36,773 nt of DNA, taken from positions 1-36,773 of IMG/VR virus record IMGVR_UViG_3300044971_001644; one strand, given 5' to 3'. Position 1 is the stretch's first letter. The number at the start of each line of letters is the position of its first letter. The position numbers and the translations under genes were made by a program. This document shows positions 24,541 to 31,031 of this stretch, in pieces. The DNA is from a virus. The notes under the pieces were generated by a model. The model made no database searches. It had not been told where the DNA came from and saw only the letters and a list, made by a program, of their open reading frames with translations.

Positions 24541-24763
24541 CATCGGGCGGCTAAGATGGCAACCTGGCGATGGTAACATGAATATATCATGGAAGGATAC
24601 GATGGCATGCACAGTAACAATGTGGAAATGGTGATAAGGCAAAGGGGATGGGGTATGGACGAGAGACAGTGTATTACCCCCTCTCCCTGCTCTCTTGCGG
24701 TAGGCCGTTCGGTCTGCCCCCCTAATAGGTTAGGGTCAAGCATAGTTGAAAAGGAGATGACAA
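24541..24763 (+). other. Leader of early unit 2 with shared elements
   Basis: This gap holds the post-terminator element GATGGCAACCTGGCGATGG (24555-24573), an ATACGATGGC match shared with the unit 3 leader, a CCCTGCTCTCTTGCGG tract and the element GGTCTGCCCCCCTAA (24711-24725) about 39 bases before the next start. The same elements occur in the same order at 25763-25881, so the two leaders look homologous, with this one about 100 bases longer. A 64-codon frame (24589-24783) overlaps it but has no ribosome site. A promoter is expected here but I cannot point to its boxes. Confidence 0.5.
24555..24573 (+). repeat. Post-terminator repeat, copy 1
   Basis: GATGGCAACCTGGCGATGG begins about 15 bases after the T-run of the preceding terminator. 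It matches 25781-25799 at 17 of 19 positions, and the core ACCTGACGATGG recurs at 29463-29474, again shortly after a terminator. Confidence 0.55.
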
Positions 24764-24946
24764 GTGAACTGCCCATGGTGTGATCAGCCTAGCGTAATGG
24801 GAATGCAAGGCTTCTGCTCAAAGGAATGTATGGATGAAGCAGGAGCTGAGTATGAAAAGTACCTTGATAAGTTCAACGATTACATGGCAGGATATCCGGT
24901 AACATTCGAGAAGATCAAGCGTAAGAAGCAGAAGGAGGAGCAATGA
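24764..24946 (+). CDS. Small zinc-finger-like protein, 60 aa
   Basis: The start is GTG at 24764 after an AAAGGAG site. The N-terminus has two Cys pairs, NCPWCDQP and GFCSKECMDEAG (CxxC, then CxxxC), a likely structural zinc site similar to small phage and bacterial zinc ribbons; the remainder is a charged helix ending KIKRKKQKEEQ. It is first in early unit 2 and its stop overlaps the next start (ATGA). A nucleic-acid or protein adaptor role is possible. No specific family is recognised. Confidence 0.75.
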   Translation: MNCPWCDQPSVMGMQGFCSKECMDEAGAEYEKYLDKFNDYMAGYPVTFEKIKRKKQKEEQ

Positions 24947-25179
24947 TCTGCCAAGCAATGGAAGGTAAAAGGCTATGTACCTATGATGGTATACGTACAG
25001 TCAAGGGTAATAAGAGGCTATGTATCCTACATATAGACACCTATTACAGGGGTGAACAGATCAAGTGGGCGCCTAAGCGCCTACTATCCTATGAGATTGA
25101 GCGCCGAGCGCTGGCAGCAGCTGAGCGCAGTCGCCTCAATAGATTGAATGAGGACTACTATGTGCGTAACATTCGGTGA
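24943..25179 (+). CDS. Unknown small basic protein, 78 aa
   Basis: ATG overlaps the previous stop (ATGA) with a GGAGGAG site. The N-terminal part contains MICQAMEGKRLC and RLCILH, three Cys and one His that may form a metal site (CxxxxxxxxC...CxxH). The C-terminal half is a basic Ala/Glu/Arg helix. I know no family. The last 20 bases overlap the next small gene. The Cys/His arrangement resembles small phage zinc proteins that bind nucleic acid, but the evidence is thin. Confidence 0.7.
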   Translation: MICQAMEGKRLCTYDGIRTVKGNKRLCILHIDTYYRGEQIKWAPKRLLSYEIERRALAAAERSRLNRLNEDYYVRNIR

Positions 25180-25264
25180 GTTCCACTTCATATCAGGTGC
25201 GCTGGCAGGCGTAGTTGTAACAATCATAGCCCTATGGTATATGGGCAGAGAGGAGGTACGATAA
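25160..25264 (+). CDS. Tiny single-pass membrane protein, 34 aa
   Basis: ATG at 25160 lies inside the end of the preceding gene, after a GAGG site, and the stop TAA overlaps the next ATG (TAATG). The product has one hydrophobic segment (FISGALAGVVVTIIALWYMG, about residues 10-29) and a charged tail GREEVR. It is too small for a domain match. With the next gene it makes a pair of tiny membrane proteins of unknown role. The chain of overlaps supports real translation. Confidence 0.55.
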   Translation: MCVTFGEFHFISGALAGVVVTIIALWYMGREEVR

Positions 25265-25371
25265 TGGATCTTGCAGCATTTCTATGGACTATCATTGCAT
25301 CCATTATTGGCACGGTCATGGGCTTGACGCTCATGATCCTAGCCGATAAAGCATTTAGCATTTGGAACTAG
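25264..25371 (+). CDS. Tiny single-pass membrane protein, 35 aa
   Basis: ATG at 25264 is in a TAATG overlap and has a strong AGGAGGT site. Almost the whole protein is one membrane segment (WTIIASIIGTVMGLTLMILA, about residues 8-27) followed by DKAFSIWN. The following gene starts 9 bases later with its own GGAGGG site. A host-membrane effect early in infection, or a superinfection-exclusion function, could be proposed, but the sequence does not show which. Confidence 0.6.
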   Translation: MDLAAFLWTIIASIIGTVMGLTLMILADKAFSIWN

Positions 25372-25379
25372 GAGGGTAT

Positions 25380-25712
25380 ATGCCAAGTAAGCATGTGTTT
25401 AACAATGCAGTTAGCAAGGCTATAGAGTACACAATGCTAGCTACCCGCAAGAGTACATGTTGCGAGCCATACGATTGCATGCATCATGAACTATGCGGAG
25501 AAGAATGGTATGGATCATGCGGTCTATGCGTAGACATTGAGGCAGCGTACAATGAGCTGATGAGATACGCTCGCAAGCGCAATGTAAGCCTGAGCAAAGT
25601 ATGGATTGCAGAGAATGAATGGACTGAACAGGATAGGCTAGAGTATTACAGACATACTAGGTACAATGACAATGCCCCATCACATTGGAGTGATGGAGGC
25701 AAGTACGAGTAA
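25380..25712 (+). CDS. Unknown Cys-rich protein, 110 aa
   Basis: ATG at 25380 has a GGAGGG site; a start six codons upstream would lie in the previous gene without a site. The centre is rich in Cys and His: STCCEPYDCMHHELCGEEWY and GSCGLCVD, giving at least six Cys in 40 residues, enough for one or two zinc sites. The C-terminal half is polar and acidic. No family recognised. It is the last gene of early unit 2, with its stop directly before a strong terminator. Confidence 0.75.
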   Translation: MPSKHVFNNAVSKAIEYTMLATRKSTCCEPYDCMHHELCGEEWYGSCGLCVDIEAAYNELMRYARKRNVSLSKVWIAENEWTEQDRLEYYRHTRYNDNAPSHWSDGGKYE

Positions 25713-25713
25713 C

Positions 25714-25762
25714 AATGAGGGGCTGCGCAAGGTAGGTGAAGCCAAGCGCAGCCCCTCATTTT
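25714..25762 (+). terminator. Rho-independent terminator of early unit 2
   Basis: A 14-bp perfect stem, ATGAGGGGCTGCGC (25715-25728) with GCGCAGCCCCTCAT (25746-25759), has a 17-base loop and is followed by TTTTA. It begins two bases after the stop codon of the Cys-rich gene. Confidence 0.85.
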
Positions 25763-25881
25763 ATAGCAATAGAGAGCGGAGATGGCAGCCTGACGATGGC
25801 AATACGATGGCCCCTCCCTGCGCTCTCTTCGGAGGCGGCGCGGGTCTGCCCCCCGAAGAATATATCCCGCAAGGAGGTAAC
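25763..25881 (+). promoter_or_regulatory. Leader of early unit 3 with shared elements and inverted repeat
   Basis: The order is an 8-bp inverted repeat AGAGAGCG (25771-25778)/CGCTCTCT (25821-25828) enclosing the post-terminator repeat (25781-25799) and ATACGATGGC, then CTTCGG (25828-25833) that can pair with CCGAAG (25853-25858), the element CTGCCCCCCGAAG (25846-25858), and AATATA before a strong AAGGAGGT site. It parallels the unit 2 leader. It may be a promoter plus a structured leader; promoter boxes of a standard type are not evident. Confidence 0.45.
25781..25799 (+). repeat. Post-terminator repeat, copy 2
   Basis: GATGGCAGCCTGACGATGG starts 19 bases after the terminator T-run and is the counterpart of 24555-24573. 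It is enclosed by an 8-bp inverted repeat. Confidence 0.55.
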
Positions 25882-26292
25882 ATGGAAGACAACAGGGTCA
25901 AGGTAGACCTACAGTTTGGTTTCAATCCAGACCAGGCTGAAGAAGCATTAGCCATCCTGATCTCAGGAAGGTTTATGTTTGAAGCATTTCAAGAGCAGCG
26001 AGCACGGTTTCGCAGCAACTATCCTGAAGTGTTCTCAAAGTCAGAGGAGTTGATGATTGCTGATGGTGCAACGCCAGATCAGGCAGCCAAGAGTACACTC
26101 GATGCACTCGAACAGTACTTTGATCTGCTTGGCAAGATGTTGTATATGCTAGGCTATGAGTTGGCTGAAGAGATGGCCGTACCATATCCAACAAACGATG
26201 AGCTTGACAAGCATCGTGAGGTAAGTGATACACCAATGAGCGAAGAGGAGGTGATGAGTGAACTAACACGCATTATGAATATCAATAACTAA
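25882..26292 (+). CDS. Unknown acidic helical protein, 136 aa
   Basis: ATG at 25882 has a near-ideal AAGGAGGT site. The product is acidic and helical throughout: DQAEEALAILISGRFMFEAF, SKSEELMIADGATPDQAAKS, ALEQYFDLLGKMLYMLGYEL. No enzyme motif is visible. It opens early unit 3, which then runs without a terminator to 29383. Acidic helical early proteins in phages often bind host proteins, but that is only a general analogy. Confidence 0.75.
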   Translation: MEDNRVKVDLQFGFNPDQAEEALAILISGRFMFEAFQEQRARFRSNYPEVFSKSEELMIADGATPDQAAKSTLDALEQYFDLLGKMLYMLGYELAEEMAVPYPTNDELDKHREVSDTPMSEEEVMSELTRIMNINN

Positions 26293-26302
26293 AGGAGTGA
26301 TT

Positions 26303-26542
26303 ATGGTAAACGATATGGTATTTGAACCAGACGACGTAAGTTGCAGCGGTGATGATCACCGTGCAATGATCGAAGTCGTGACATTTACTGAGGTTCCTGA
26401 CAGTCACTTCTCAACCTATGTTAATGGTAACATTGACAAAGTTGTAAGTGAAGTCAAGAAGCTCAAGGAATCAGCATCACCAAGCACATCATTGTATGTG
26501 TCGTGGTGCTGCAAGCAATGTGAGGAGGCAGCTAATGGCTGA
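26303..26542 (+). CDS. Unknown protein, 79 aa
   Basis: The start is ATG 26303 after AAAGGAG; the GTG at 26297 is within the spacer. The protein is acidic in its first third and ends with LYVSWCCKQCEEAANG, a CCxxC cluster that may bind metal. The last 8 bases overlap the next gene. No family recognised. Confidence 0.7.
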   Translation: MVNDMVFEPDDVSCSGDDHRAMIEVVTFTEVPDSHFSTYVNGNIDKVVSEVKKLKESASPSTSLYVSWCCKQCEEAANG

Positions 26543-26984
26543 CATTAATAGCATTAGGGAAGGACTAGAGAGCGTCCAGTCTAGCGTTGACAGTGCAAGC
26601 TGGAGCGCAGATCAGGCAGCAGACAATGCGAAGGATGCTGTCTCAGAACTTGATGATGTCAAGGGAACCCTAGCCAATCTAATCGATGAGGTAGATGAAC
26701 TTGTCGGATATAGCAAGCACGATGTTGACCAGGCCATGCGCCATGTCAAGTTTGTTAGCAAGCTATACGACATGTATCTCAATCGTCTTGACAATCTGAT
26801 TGATGGCAACAATCAGTATGATGACAAGATGAAGTTTGTAAACCTCATCGCACTGCTAGAAGTGGTAGTGGAATCTGAGAACGGACAGTTGTCATTCGAC
26901 AACAACTATAAGCTTGAGTCATTCTATGATGACAAGTCAGGCTTTGGTTATAAGGTAGTAAAGAAGGAGGTCTCAAATGGCTAA
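26535..26984 (+). CDS. Coiled-coil protein, 149 aa
   Basis: ATG at 26535 follows GGAGG and overlaps the previous stop. Residues about 5-65 show heptad-like patterning of Val, Leu, Ile, Asp and Ser (SIREGLESVQSSVDSA, VSELDDVKGTLANLIDEVDE), a likely coiled coil. The C-terminal half has hydrophobic helices (VKFVSKLYDMYLNRLDNLID). No catalytic motif. An oligomeric adaptor is suggested by shape only. Its stop overlaps the following ATG by 8 bases. Confidence 0.7.
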   Translation: MADINSIREGLESVQSSVDSASWSADQAADNAKDAVSELDDVKGTLANLIDEVDELVGYSKHDVDQAMRHVKFVSKLYDMYLNRLDNLIDGNNQYDDKMKFVNLIALLEVVVESENGQLSFDNNYKLESFYDDKSGFGYKVVKKEVSNG

Positions 26985-27423
26985 GAAGACTAACGAGTGC
27001 GGAGCACCTAAGCTCAAGGACCTACCAGCTGAGTTCAATCAGCAGGTTAGCATCGAAGTACCAAGCGCATCTATCATTGGCTTGATCATGCAAGCATCAT
27101 TGCCTGAACTAGCCAAGCGTGTTGCCAAGGGTAATAGTTATAGCAACAGTGTCTCTGGGAATATCAAGGCACTGAATATTGCTACATCTCTTGACATGAA
27201 GGTCTCAGATATCAATGATGCATGGGATGGTTATCATGGATTCAATACAGTTCTGAGCGATGAAGGATTGCTGCGTGAGTGGCGAACTCAGAAGCCAGGC
27301 TGTGACTTTACCGAGCGCGCAGACACTGCCGATCTGTATGAATCCACAGTAGCAGAAGTCCACATCACCTTCAGCAAGAAGTTGAAGGACAAGAAGTTCT
27401 TGGCATCAAAGGGTGTCAAGTAA
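26977..27423 (+). CDS. Unknown protein, 148 aa
   Basis: ATG at 26977 has AAGGAGG upstream within the previous gene. The protein begins with a Lys-rich region, then QQVSIEVPSASIIGLIMQAS, and has an aromatic DAWDGYHGF segment near the middle and a basic end (SKKLKDKKFLASKGVK). I find no recognised motif. It is followed by a 78-base gap that holds a strong hairpin. Confidence 0.7.
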   Translation: MAKKTNECGAPKLKDLPAEFNQQVSIEVPSASIIGLIMQASLPELAKRVAKGNSYSNSVSGNIKALNIATSLDMKVSDINDAWDGYHGFNTVLSDEGLLREWRTQKPGCDFTERADTADLYESTVAEVHITFSKKLKDKKFLASKGVK

Positions 27424-27440
27424 TAGCTAAGTAGGGTGCA

Positions 27441-27479
27441 GCCGGATGGGTTAGAGGTGTGGTTCACCACCCATCCGGC
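27441..27479 (+). promoter_or_regulatory. Strong intercistronic hairpin without T-run
   Basis: An 11-bp perfect stem GCCGGATGGGT/ACCCATCCGGC continues, after a one-sided bulge of four bases, into an inner GGTG/CACC stem with a TGGTT loop. No T-run follows, so it is not a standard terminator. It lies 22 bases before the next start and could be a processing site, an mRNA stabiliser or a partial attenuator that lowers expression of the downstream half of unit 3. Confidence 0.55.
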
Positions 27480-27501
27480 ACACGCTACGGAAGGAGTAGT
27501 T

Positions 27502-27837
27502 ATGTGCGACAAGTCATACAATGGATGGACTAACTGGGAGACATGGAACACAGCACTATGGATTGGAGAAGTGGACGGCATGGGCGATGCCATCTATGAA
27601 CAAGCACTAAAGGAACTTGAAGATGCGACAGACGATGAGAAGGTAGATACAGATCAAGCTAAGTATGCATTGTCTAAGTGGCTTGAAGATTATACAGAAG
27701 AGATGTTCTTCGGACACATTGACCGAGACGAACTGCATGGCCCAGCATCAGACGCGATCTTCATTGGTTACCTGCCGATGGTAGATTGGTATCAAATCGC
27801 TAAGCATTATGTGCATGACGCACAGGAGGGACTATGA
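27502..27837 (+). CDS. DUF7249-like protein (NGWTNWETW family), 111 aa
   Basis: ATG at 27502 has an AAGGAG site. The N-terminus SYNGWTNWETWNTALWI is a hallmark I recognise from a family of small phage and bacterial proteins annotated as DUF7249. The middle is acidic and helical, and the end contains PMVDWYQIAKHYVHD. The molecular function of the family is not known to me. It is followed by a 4-base overlap with the next gene. The name comes from the motif only. Confidence 0.75.
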   Translation: MCDKSYNGWTNWETWNTALWIGEVDGMGDAIYEQALKELEDATDDEKVDTDQAKYALSKWLEDYTEEMFFGHIDRDELHGPASDAIFIGYLPMVDWYQIAKHYVHDAQEGL

Positions 27838-28445
27838 ACACAGCTATTGAAGGTGGCAAGACAGAGTCTGGTATCCAGTGGGAGACCCATGTAGATTATG
27901 ACTACGATACAACAGATATTCGTAGCGATTTCTACATCATTGGTACCAGAGGCACCGGCAGGCACATCGCAGTTGATGAAGTCTGCGATGGAATGGATGA
28001 GTTCGATGCTGCTCTCAAGGCAGAGAGCATCGTGTACTACCAGCCGCTGTTCATGCTGGCACACAGTGGTGTCAGCGTCAGCCTTGGTGGATACAATGAT
28101 CCATGGGATAGCGGGCAGTGTGGATTCGCATGCATCACTCGCAAGATCGCAGACGAATGGAGTCTACTACCACATCAGTACGAGGGATTCCTTCGTGATG
28201 CGGTAGAAAACTTCGACGCGTACCTCAGGGGTGAGGTCTTCCGATTCGACATCTATACAGAGAACAAGTGCAAAGAGTGCGGATGCACTAGCACTGAGAC
28301 ACTGGATGGATGCGGAGGGTATGTGTACCCAGGTGGGTATGCTAAGTTCTTTGAGGAAGTAGTAGAGCCAGCCATTGCTGAATGCGAGCGCAAGCTAGCT
28401 GAGGCTGAGCATCAAGCAGAGAAGGGAGTCAAGTCAGATGATTAA
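27834..28445 (+). CDS. Conserved phage protein of unknown function, 203 aa
   Basis: The start overlaps the preceding stop (ATGA). The segment YYQPLFMLAHSGVSVSLGG, followed by NDPWDSGQCGFACI, resembles a conserved motif (HSG...PWDSGQ.GF) seen in many phage and plasmid hypothetical proteins. A second part has NKCKECGCTSTETLDGCGGY, a Cys-rich probable zinc site, and the last 40 residues form a charged helix. A globular domain plus zinc knuckle is visible, but no catalytic residues are known. Confidence 0.75.
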   Translation: MNTAIEGGKTESGIQWETHVDYDYDTTDIRSDFYIIGTRGTGRHIAVDEVCDGMDEFDAALKAESIVYYQPLFMLAHSGVSVSLGGYNDPWDSGQCGFACITRKIADEWSLLPHQYEGFLRDAVENFDAYLRGEVFRFDIYTENKCKECGCTSTETLDGCGGYVYPGGYAKFFEEVVEPAIAECERKLAEAEHQAEKGVKSDD

Positions 28446-28572
28446 TAGTAGAGATGTAGCAATGGCAATGATAATCATTTGCCCTAACTGCAATAGGGTA
28501 TTTGATATGCTCGATGAAGAGCAGTCGCAAGAGTGGACATACGGCCACGACTGCTTCTTAGAGGAGGAGTGA
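28438..28572 (+). CDS. Small zinc-ribbon-like protein, 44 aa
   Basis: ATG at 28438 overlaps the preceding gene's end, with GGGAG upstream, and the stop lies next to the following gene's start. The product has CPNC (residues 15-18) and a HDC pair (37-39), giving a CxxC...HxC pattern fit for one zinc ion. It is an otherwise unrecognised small acidic protein. The coding call rests on the Cys/His pattern and the fit between neighbours. Confidence 0.6.
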   Translation: MINSRDVAMAMIIICPNCNRVFDMLDEEQSQEWTYGHDCFLEEE

Positions 28573-28573
28573 T

Positions 28574-28723
28574 ATGACTAGACGCGTATGTTGGGAGTGT
28601 GACCAAGCGCTACCAGAGTATGACGAAGGTCACATCGTTGTTGACTTTTCTGAATCAGAAGAAGACTGGAAGATATATTGTGAAGATTGTTGGCAAAGAA
28701 TGTTGAAAGATAAGGAGGGATGA
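28574..28723 (+). CDS. Small zinc-ribbon-like protein, 49 aa
   Basis: ATG at 28574 follows GAGGAGGAG. The product contains two CxxC pairs, VCWECDQ and YCEDCWQ, separated by about 28 residues, a classic rubredoxin-like or zinc-ribbon knuckle. It is acidic between the knuckles. No family recognised; small ribbon proteins often modulate transcription or bind partner proteins. Confidence 0.65.
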   Translation: MTRRVCWECDQALPEYDEGHIVVDFSESEEDWKIYCEDCWQRMLKDKEG

Positions 28724-28724
28724 T

Positions 28725-29003
28725 ATGGTAAACTTTGACGCAATGCGCCAGCTCGAAGACGAGCAACGTGCTAAACACATTGACGCAGAGACAGCGTACA
28801 TCATGAAGGAGATGATTGATCCACTGATTGGATGCACAGTAGTAAGTGGGTTGGTAGATGGCAATGACCTGGATGGCACGCCATTGTTCAGCAACCCATT
28901 CCCTACCATCACATTCAAGAAGCCGGATGGTACACTCATCGTCATGCTGGTATCAGCGGACGACGAGTGCAACGAAGGCGGACGCCTTATCCAGATAGTA
29001 TAG
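28725..29003 (+). CDS. Unknown protein, 92 aa
   Basis: ATG at 28725 has an AAGGAGG site and begins two bases after the preceding stop. Residues 1-40 are an acidic helix; the second half is beta-like (FPTITFKKPDGTLIVMLVSA, then DDECNEGGRLIQIV). No motif recognised. It lies between the zinc-ribbon gene and the last gene of the early block. Confidence 0.75.
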   Translation: MVNFDAMRQLEDEQRAKHIDAETAYIMKEMIDPLIGCTVVSGLVDGNDLDGTPLFSNPFPTITFKKPDGTLIVMLVSADDECNEGGRLIQIV

Positions 29004-29011
29004 GAGGTAGC

Positions 29012-29383
29012 ATGAAGATACTAGACATAGAGCTAAGCGACAAAGAGGTAGTCAGCATCTACACCACAGCACTAGAAGGTGGCATTGGATACTGGGCTAT
29101 AGCAGACGAGTACAAGTGGCAGTACTTGTACGAGGACTGGGAGAATGACATCGTTCATCCTCTTGAACCCGACCAAGTACTAGTAGTTCTATCAGATACA
29201 GAAGACGATGACTTCAAAGATGAGCAGCTAACACCGGCTAAGATCAGAGCTGGTGTCAAGTTGCTCATCGAGAAGTATCCTCACATGTATCAGATCATTA
29301 ACGATAATGAGTTCCATGTGGATGCAGATGGAGCTGATGCAGTAGTACAGCTGGGACTATTCGGTGAGATAGTCTACGGCTGA
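29012..29383 (+). CDS. Conserved phage protein of unknown function (EGGIGYWA motif), 123 aa
   Basis: ATG at 29012 has a TAGGAGGT site; the upstream in-frame extension lacks one. The N-terminal phrase TTALEGGIGYWAIADEYKW resembles a motif (xxEGGIxYW) found in many hypothetical proteins of phages, especially those of Gram-positive hosts, but no function is attached to it. The remaining sequence is acidic with a C-terminal segment AVVQLGLFGEIVYG. It is the last rightward gene, ending 9 bases before the strong terminator. Confidence 0.75.
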   Translation: MKILDIELSDKEVVSIYTTALEGGIGYWAIADEYKWQYLYEDWENDIVHPLEPDQVLVVLSDTEDDDFKDEQLTPAKIRAGVKLLIEKYPHMYQIINDNEFHVDADGADAVVQLGLFGEIVYG

Positions 29384-29391
29384 TTAGATAC

Positions 29392-29440
29392 GCCATGGTA
29401 GATGAGTCCTTCCCATCTACCATGGCACTTTTTTTATTTT
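29392..29440 (+). terminator. Strong rho-independent terminator at the convergence point
   Basis: A 13-bp perfect stem, GCCATGGTAGATG (29392-29404) with CATCTACCATGGC (29414-29426), has a 9-base loop and is followed by ACTTTTTTTATTTT. It ends the rightward early block and faces the leftward block ending at 29480. The opposite side lacks a T-run after the stem, so it is mainly a plus-strand terminator. Confidence 0.9.
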
Positions 29441-29462
29441 ATCGCAGCACCGAACGCCCCAG

Positions 29463-29474
29463 ACCTGACGATGG
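29463..29474 (+). repeat. Post-terminator repeat, partial copy 3
   Basis: The core ACCTGACGATGG is shared with 25788-25799 (one difference) and lies 23 bases after the terminator T-run. The first half of the element is degenerate here. With no rightward gene following, the element is linked to the terminator rather than to a start codon. Confidence 0.4.
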
Positions 29475-29479
29475 CGAGG

Positions 29480-29752
29480 CTAGTTGGAGTACTCTTTCTT
29501 CTTCGAGCCACGCTCGGTGATAGCTGCGCCTGCCTTCTTACCTGGCGGGGGCGGCACGATTAAATCTTCTGCCCCTGGTACCCCTTCGTTAATCATCATC
29601 CGGCGTAGGCCTTGCAATGATTCCGACCAGCCCTCGTCATACCCTGCGTCGAAGGCATCCTGTATAAGCTCAGAGATACTCTCGATTGCGTGGTCGCAAA
29701 GGTCGAAGCATCCGCAGTCGATAGAAAGTTGCAACGGTTTGGTTACTGACAT
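29480..29752 (-). CDS. Unknown small protein, 90 aa
   Basis: ATG at 29752 lies just after the helicase stop with a GGGGGTG ribosome site, so it is the distal gene of the replication operon. The product has a Cys-containing start (CGCFDLC), an acidic helix AFDAGYDEGWSESLQGL and a basic Pro/Lys-rich tail (PPPPGKKAGA). I do not recognise a family. The GYDEGW segment resembles several short phage hypothetical proteins. Confidence 0.7.
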   Translation of the reverse strand: MSVTKPLQLSIDCGCFDLCDHAIESISELIQDAFDAGYDEGWSESLQGLRRMMINEGVPGAEDLIVPPPPGKKAGAAITERGSKKKEYSN

Positions 29753-29753
29753 G

Positions 29754-31031
29754 TCACCCCCTAAAGCTTGCGGTCGACTTGACGAACTCAAGATCACACA
29801 CACCGGTCGGACCATTGCGGTGCTTGGCAATCTTGCAGCTGACTACCTCAGACTGCTTGGTGAAGTCGGGTTGTTCCTTGCGCCAGAGCATGAGCACCAT
29901 GTCTGCGTCCTGCTCGATGGCACCGGAGTCACGCAAGTCGGAGAGCCGGGGCTCGCCGGTATCACGGTACTCACTCATGCGGCTGAGCTGGGACAGCGCA
30001 ATGATCGGCACGTCCAGCTCACGAGCGATGCCCTTGAGTGCACGGCTGATGTCGGCTACCTCGTTGACCCTGTTCTGATCCTTGCCGCTGCGGTCAGGGA
30101 CCATGAGCTGCAGGTAGTCGACGATGATCAGGTCAACGCCACGCTCAGCTGCAATCTTGCGGCACTTCGACCGCATCACAGATGGGCTAGCAGTTGGCGA
30201 GTCATCAACGTAGATGCCTAGCTTCGACACCGTAGTGGCCCAGTCCTCCAGGTCGCTGAGCTGCACCATGTCTAGCCCACCGTTGCGGATAGCAGCGAGC
30301 GGGATACCTGACGCTGACGACAGGAGCCGTGCGCCCACCTGCTCAGCGCTCATCTCGATGGAGAAGATAGCCACCTTCTTGCCTGAGATGGCAGCCGACA
30401 GCGCCATGCTGGTAGCCAATGCCGTCTTGCCCACGCTTGGGCGTGCGGCGAGGATGACTAGGTCAGACTTCTGCCAGCCACCAGTGATGGCGTCGATCTG
30501 GCTGATGCCTGAGCGTACGCCTGGGCGTAGCCCGTCGATGACGATGGACTTCACCCTACCCTTGGTCATGTTCATCAGGTCAAGCGCATCGTTCCACCGT
30601 GCAGCCCGGCGCTTGTTGCCGATGCGGAAGAGGATCTTCTCCGCCTCATCAATGGCAGTAGCTGGGTCTTCCGGCATCTTGTATGCGCTCTCGACAATCT
30701 CAGTGCCTGCCTTGACCAGGCCACGCAGCACAGCCATGCGCTCTACGATCTCGTAGTAGCTATGCGCATGGATAGACGTAGGCACGCCATCAGTAAGCTC
30801 AGCTAGGTACAGCATCGGCACCGAAGATGTGGCCAGTGCATTGGACACAGTAACGATGTCGACGGCAGCTCCAGACGTGTGAACATCTACGATGGCACGC
30901 GCAATCTTAACGTGGCGTGGATCGTAGAAGTCGTCCGGCGCTAGCTCGAACTCAGAAAGCACAGCCTGGTCGATAAGGATCGACCCTAGTAACGAGCGCT
31001 CTGCCTCAATAGAGTGCGGGGTTTGATGCAT
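29754..31031 (-). CDS. dnaB: Replicative DNA helicase, DnaB-like
   Basis: A 425-residue hexameric 5'-3' helicase that unwinds DNA at the phage fork. The N-terminal domain (residues 1-100) has the DnaB-N pattern SIEAERSLLGSILID...FYDPRH. The RecA-like domain shows Walker A ARPSVGKT at 196-203, the Walker B strand LIIVDYLQLM near residue 300, the Q-loop-like region VPIIALSQLSR, and the C-terminal KHRNGPTG with arginine-finger-type residues. ATG at 31031 has an excellent AAGGAGGT site. It overlaps the upstream gene by 26 bases. No separate helicase loader or primase is visible in the window. Confidence 0.96.
   Translation of the reverse strand: MHQTPHSIEAERSLLGSILIDQAVLSEFELAPDDFYDPRHVKIARAIVDVHTSGAAVDIVTVSNALATSSVPMLYLAELTDGVPTSIHAHSYYEIVERMAVLRGLVKAGTEIVESAYKMPEDPATAIDEAEKILFRIGNKRRAARWNDALDLMNMTKGRVKSIVIDGLRPGVRSGISQIDAITGGWQKSDLVILAARPSVGKTALATSMALSAAISGKKVAIFSIEMSAEQVGARLLSSASGIPLAAIRNGGLDMVQLSDLEDWATTVSKLGIYVDDSPTASPSVMRSKCRKIAAERGVDLIIVDYLQLMVPDRSGKDQNRVNEVADISRALKGIARELDVPIIALSQLSRMSEYRDTGEPRLSDLRDSGAIEQDADMVLMLWRKEQPDFTKQSEVVSCKIAKHRNGPTGVCDLEFVKSTASFRG

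Noticed and set aside
24589-24783. 64-codon plus-strand frame in the unit 2 leader
   Set aside because: No ribosome site, composition unlike neighbours, and it overlaps the repeated leader element and the well-supported GTG start at 24764.
25797-25812. Possible T7-type promoter from ATACGATGG similarity to the T7 promoter core
   Set aside because: Only about seven bases match, and no single-subunit RNA polymerase gene is seen in the window.
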